A program made the translations under genes and the position numbers. 64,000 nt of DNA from Lichina pygmaea (Eukaryota; Ascomycota; Lichinomycetes; Lichinales; Lichinaceae). This document shows, one piece after another, positions 61,261-64,000 of this stretch. The number at the start of each line of letters is the position of its first letter. The stretch's first letter is position 1. The stretch lies in the NCBI GenBank assembly GCA_963422465.1, contig OY730170.1, positions 3,944,379 to 4,008,378 on the forward strand, in the 5' to 3' direction. Below the pieces are notes generated by a model. It made no database searches. It was not told where the DNA came from and saw only the letters and a program-made list of their open reading frames with translations.

Positions 61261-62426
61261 ATGGCGCAGTCCTTCTCCCCGCACATGGCGGCGATGGCAC
61301 CCCATGCCGGAATGCCCCAAGGCCATCCCATGACGACCGGCCATCCTCCCAATCCGACCCAGGTCGTGGTCTCGCAGGCCCCGGGCCAAGTCATGCTGCA
61401 GCCGCAGCAGATGCACGGTATGGTGTCCGGACCGGGCTCCGTCCAGGCCAGCCAGGGAAGCTCCGCGATGGGAGGCATCCCGGCTGCCGTCTCTACTGGC
61501 GCTGGAGCTGGGCCCAGTGCACATGCCTTGTCTCATCTGAACCCAGGACAGGCGCATCTGTTGCAGCAACAGCAGCTCTGTAAGTCAATCTTCTACCGGT
61601 CAGAAAACCATTTGGCCTCGACGGCGGAAAGGAGGAGGTTGCGTGAGATTGTGCGGCGTCCAGACTCGGTTGGCTTCGTTGTACCTAGCAATGTCGGAAA
61701 TACCATGGCCGACCCGTTCGTCGTTTTCCTACTTGAGACCGTCTCTACCTCCATCTTACGCCGCTCACCCTCCACCTTCGGTCAAGACCGACTCCCCCTC
61801 GATCCCCAAATTGTACACCGCCCCGTCGCGCGTCCGGGAGTCGGCCTCGCCCACGCCGGCGCGGCCCGCACCTCTTGTGGACATGAATCTCGCCTCGGCC
61901 AAAGGATGTCGGCCCAGATCTTCCCGACCCTCTCCCCTGGCCAAACCCAGCTGTCTCGTTGTCTCGCGCGATCCCCCTTCTCTGCGACTTCGGTCTCTTG
62001 TTCTGGTTCCGGCCGGTTCCGAGCACCTGCCGTCATGCTCGGGCTTCACCGACGCCTTCCTTGCGTCGCTGCTGCGTCTGCGACGGTGCTGACCCACCAA
62101 TCTGCCCTTCGTGCACAGTTGCCAGCAACCCTCAGTTGTACAATCATCAGATGATGCGCCATCGCCAAGCCGCCGCCGCCCAGCAGGCACTGCTTCAATC
62201 TCAGCAGAACGGCGGTGCGCCCGTCGGGATGCCTCACGGCGCCGCCGCCGGCGGTATGGCCGGCCCGAACGCCGTCATCAACGCCTCCCGGCTCGCGGCG
62301 ATGCAGAACCACCCCAGCTTGCGTACGGTCAACCTTCCGCACCACATGCAGCAGCAACAACTGGCCGCGCAGGCCGCCGCCGCCGCTCAACAGCAGCATC
62401 AGCAGCAACAGCAACAACAACAACAC

Positions 62427-62494
<68 letters not shown>

Positions 62495-64000
62495 ACACCA
62501 CCACCAACAACACCAACAGCAGCAACATCAGATACAGCACCAGCAGCATCTTCTGGCTCAGCAGGCGGCCATCCACCAGGCCCATGCCGCCGCTGCCGCC
62601 CAAGGTCGCCCTCACGGCCAGCCGAGCTCGTTAGGCGCTCAACAGCAGATGCAGATGATGCAGAGCCCTCAGGCCGTCACGGCGGCCCAGCAGCAGGCCC
62701 AGGCCCAGGCTCAGGCACAACAGGCCCAGGCTCAGGCTCAGGCTCAGGCACAGGCTCAAGCACAAGCGCAGGCGCAGGCGCAGGCTGCCGCCCATCAGTC
62801 GCACCCGAGCGCCGCCGCGATGATGCAACCACGGGCGGCGAATCCGCTCAAGGGGAGGTTCCTGTTGCAGATGATGCAGTTCGCCGATCATCTGAGCAAT
62901 TCTGCCGTCAGTCTCTCTCCCTTCCTCTCGGTGCCGTGCGTACGAGACGACCGGAAAGGCCTGGGTTCAAGCTGACCCGAGAGCGTCCACAGGATCTCGG
63001 CTGGCAGAACGACCTCGCGTACTGGCAGAAATTCGTCGACCAGTTCTTCTCCCAATCCGGCATCCTGCGGCAGCAACTCCTGTGTCAGGCGGATCAGTCG
63101 TCGAAGCAGTACGAGATCTCGACGTCGGCCCTGCCGCGCTACTACTGCACGCATTTCGAGAGCGGCGTGCGGAAGATCCAGATGATCCTCGAGAACGCAC
63201 GCGAGAAGGAGGTGCCAAACCACTGCCATTACGTCGAGAGCCACAAGGCCAGCTTCATCTACTGGTTCGAAAGTGGCAGCCAGGTACGACTCGCCCGGGA
63301 ACGCTGATGACGAGGTCTTGCCTCCCCCGGCCCTGACTGTCTCCCTGCAGCTCGTCTCGTCCGGCACCCTTCGCGCACAGTTCGACCACGACTCGAAGAT
63401 CGACGTGCTCGAGTTTGTCACGACGAGCCACTGCGAGTATCTGTCCCGACACCGGCTCAAGGCCCTCCTCGCGCCGCATAGCCCGCCCGACGACAAGTCG
63501 CCCAAGCAGAACAAGGCGGCCAAGACGAGAGCGGCGCGACAGCAGCCGCCGCCGGTCGTGCCGGACTCGCACGTCAACCCGTACGGCGTGACGCCGGCGG
63601 TGTTGAGCTTCCTCGAGGTTGGTCATCACCTTGACCCGGAGACGCTGAGATAGAGAGATGTGAGAGAGAAGAGACACTGAGAGTAAGCAACACGAGATAC
63701 AGCTCGCCGAGACGATGTCGCACATGCAACCCCTCTTTCAGTTCTCGCAGCAACACGCCGAGCTCACACCGGCAGAGGCGCTGTCCGAGCTCGTGGCGAC
63801 GTTCCAGACGCAATCGCAGTTTGGCGGCGCGCCGATGGTCGTGCCTCAGAACCACGCCTTGCAGATGGCCGGGCAGCACCAGCATCACCAGCACCAGCAC
63901 CAGCACCAGCACCAGCACCAGCAGCATCAGCAACACCTCCCTCCCGGCGTCGTCGGCACGCCGCACATGGCGTCGCAGAACCTGGCCGGCGTCGCCATGG
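61261..64000 (+). CDS. LIM-domain-binding (Ldb1/PtaB-type) co-regulator, 3' end beyond window
   Basis: Exons 61261-61579, 62119-62906, 62993-63283, 63351-63617, 63703-beyond; phases agree. The LID/LIM-binding domain starts NPLKGRFLLQMMQFADHLSN, continues LAYWQKFVDQFFSQSGILRQ, YYCTHFESGVRKIQMIL, YVESHKASFIYWFESGSQ and LVSSGTLRAQFDHD. Relatives (Aspergillus PtaB, yeast Mfg1) bind Flo8/SomA-type factors and control adhesion and development in the nucleus. N-terminal to it is a huge Gln/Ala/His region: a polyglutamine block of CAG repeats (about 62395-62550), a QA dipeptide run (62695-62790), and later an HQ run (63878-63930). The 539-nt first intron is long for this genome; an extra exon inside it is possible. 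Truncated by the window edge. Confidence 0.93.

Noticed and set aside
60781-61569. Minus-strand open frame of 262 residues
   Set aside because: It overlaps the start of the Ldb1/PtaB-type gene and has arginine-rich, GC-shadow composition.
62111-63307. Alternative-frame plus-strand ORF of 398 residues
   Set aside because: A shadow of CAG/GCC repeats; the Ldb1/PtaB frame carries the conserved domain.

Overview
The window looks like nuclear DNA of a filamentous ascomycete (Pezizomycotina). Genes carry short introns of about 50-100 nt with GT..AG ends and CTRAC-like branch points. The tryptophan synthase is a fungal alpha-beta fusion. Several families present are typical of or best known from this group: a SAT4/PTH11-type membrane protein, a STAND-type N-terminus joined to ankyrin repeats, HbrB, Gon7, and Fot1/pogo and Tad-like mobile elements. 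Intergenic DNA is dense in short GTAC palindromes. The species cannot be named from the sequence alone.

Layout. 0-15 kb is gene-poor accessory DNA: a decayed cytochrome P450 tail, a LINE relic, a SAT4-type gene with one in-frame stop, a cytochrome b5, an LTR/promoter-like unit, a tRNA-derived SINE with a perfect 12-bp target duplication, a small secreted protein, and an orphan protein with four 27-residue repeats. 15.9-30.6 kb holds conserved genes: RXT3 (histone deacetylase complex), a large HSL-type esterase, ARG8 and an SDHAF4/Sdh8 gene in divergent arrangement, and an orphan secreted coiled-coil protein. 32-35 kb is tryptophan synthase (10 exons). 35-42 kb is a second accessory patch: a LINE relic, a hairpin repeat, a 2,144-bp Fot1/pogo transposon with TIRs and TA duplication but a broken transposase, a STAND-N/ankyrin gene, and another LINE relic with long C tracts.

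43-57.7 kb is dense and conserved: the TORC2 subunit HbrB/Bit61, GON7 (KEOPS), VPS39 (HOPS/CORVET), a PHO91-type SPX phosphate transporter, HMG-CoA lyase and V-ATPase subunit B. VPS39, PHO91 and V-ATPase B all act at the vacuole, and HbrB and VPS39 connect to TOR signalling. 57.7-61.2 kb is simple-repeat-rich and shows no supported gene. The window ends inside a glutamine-rich LIM-domain-binding (Ldb1/PtaB-type) co-regulator.

Exon coordinates were derived by hand from splice consensus, reading-phase agreement and family conservation. In the well-supported genes every junction preserves frame and the coding total is divisible by three. The strongest novel signals are the SINE, a dispersed hairpin repeat with a GTATTAC loop, the repeat-containing orphan protein, and point lesions in otherwise intact accessory genes.
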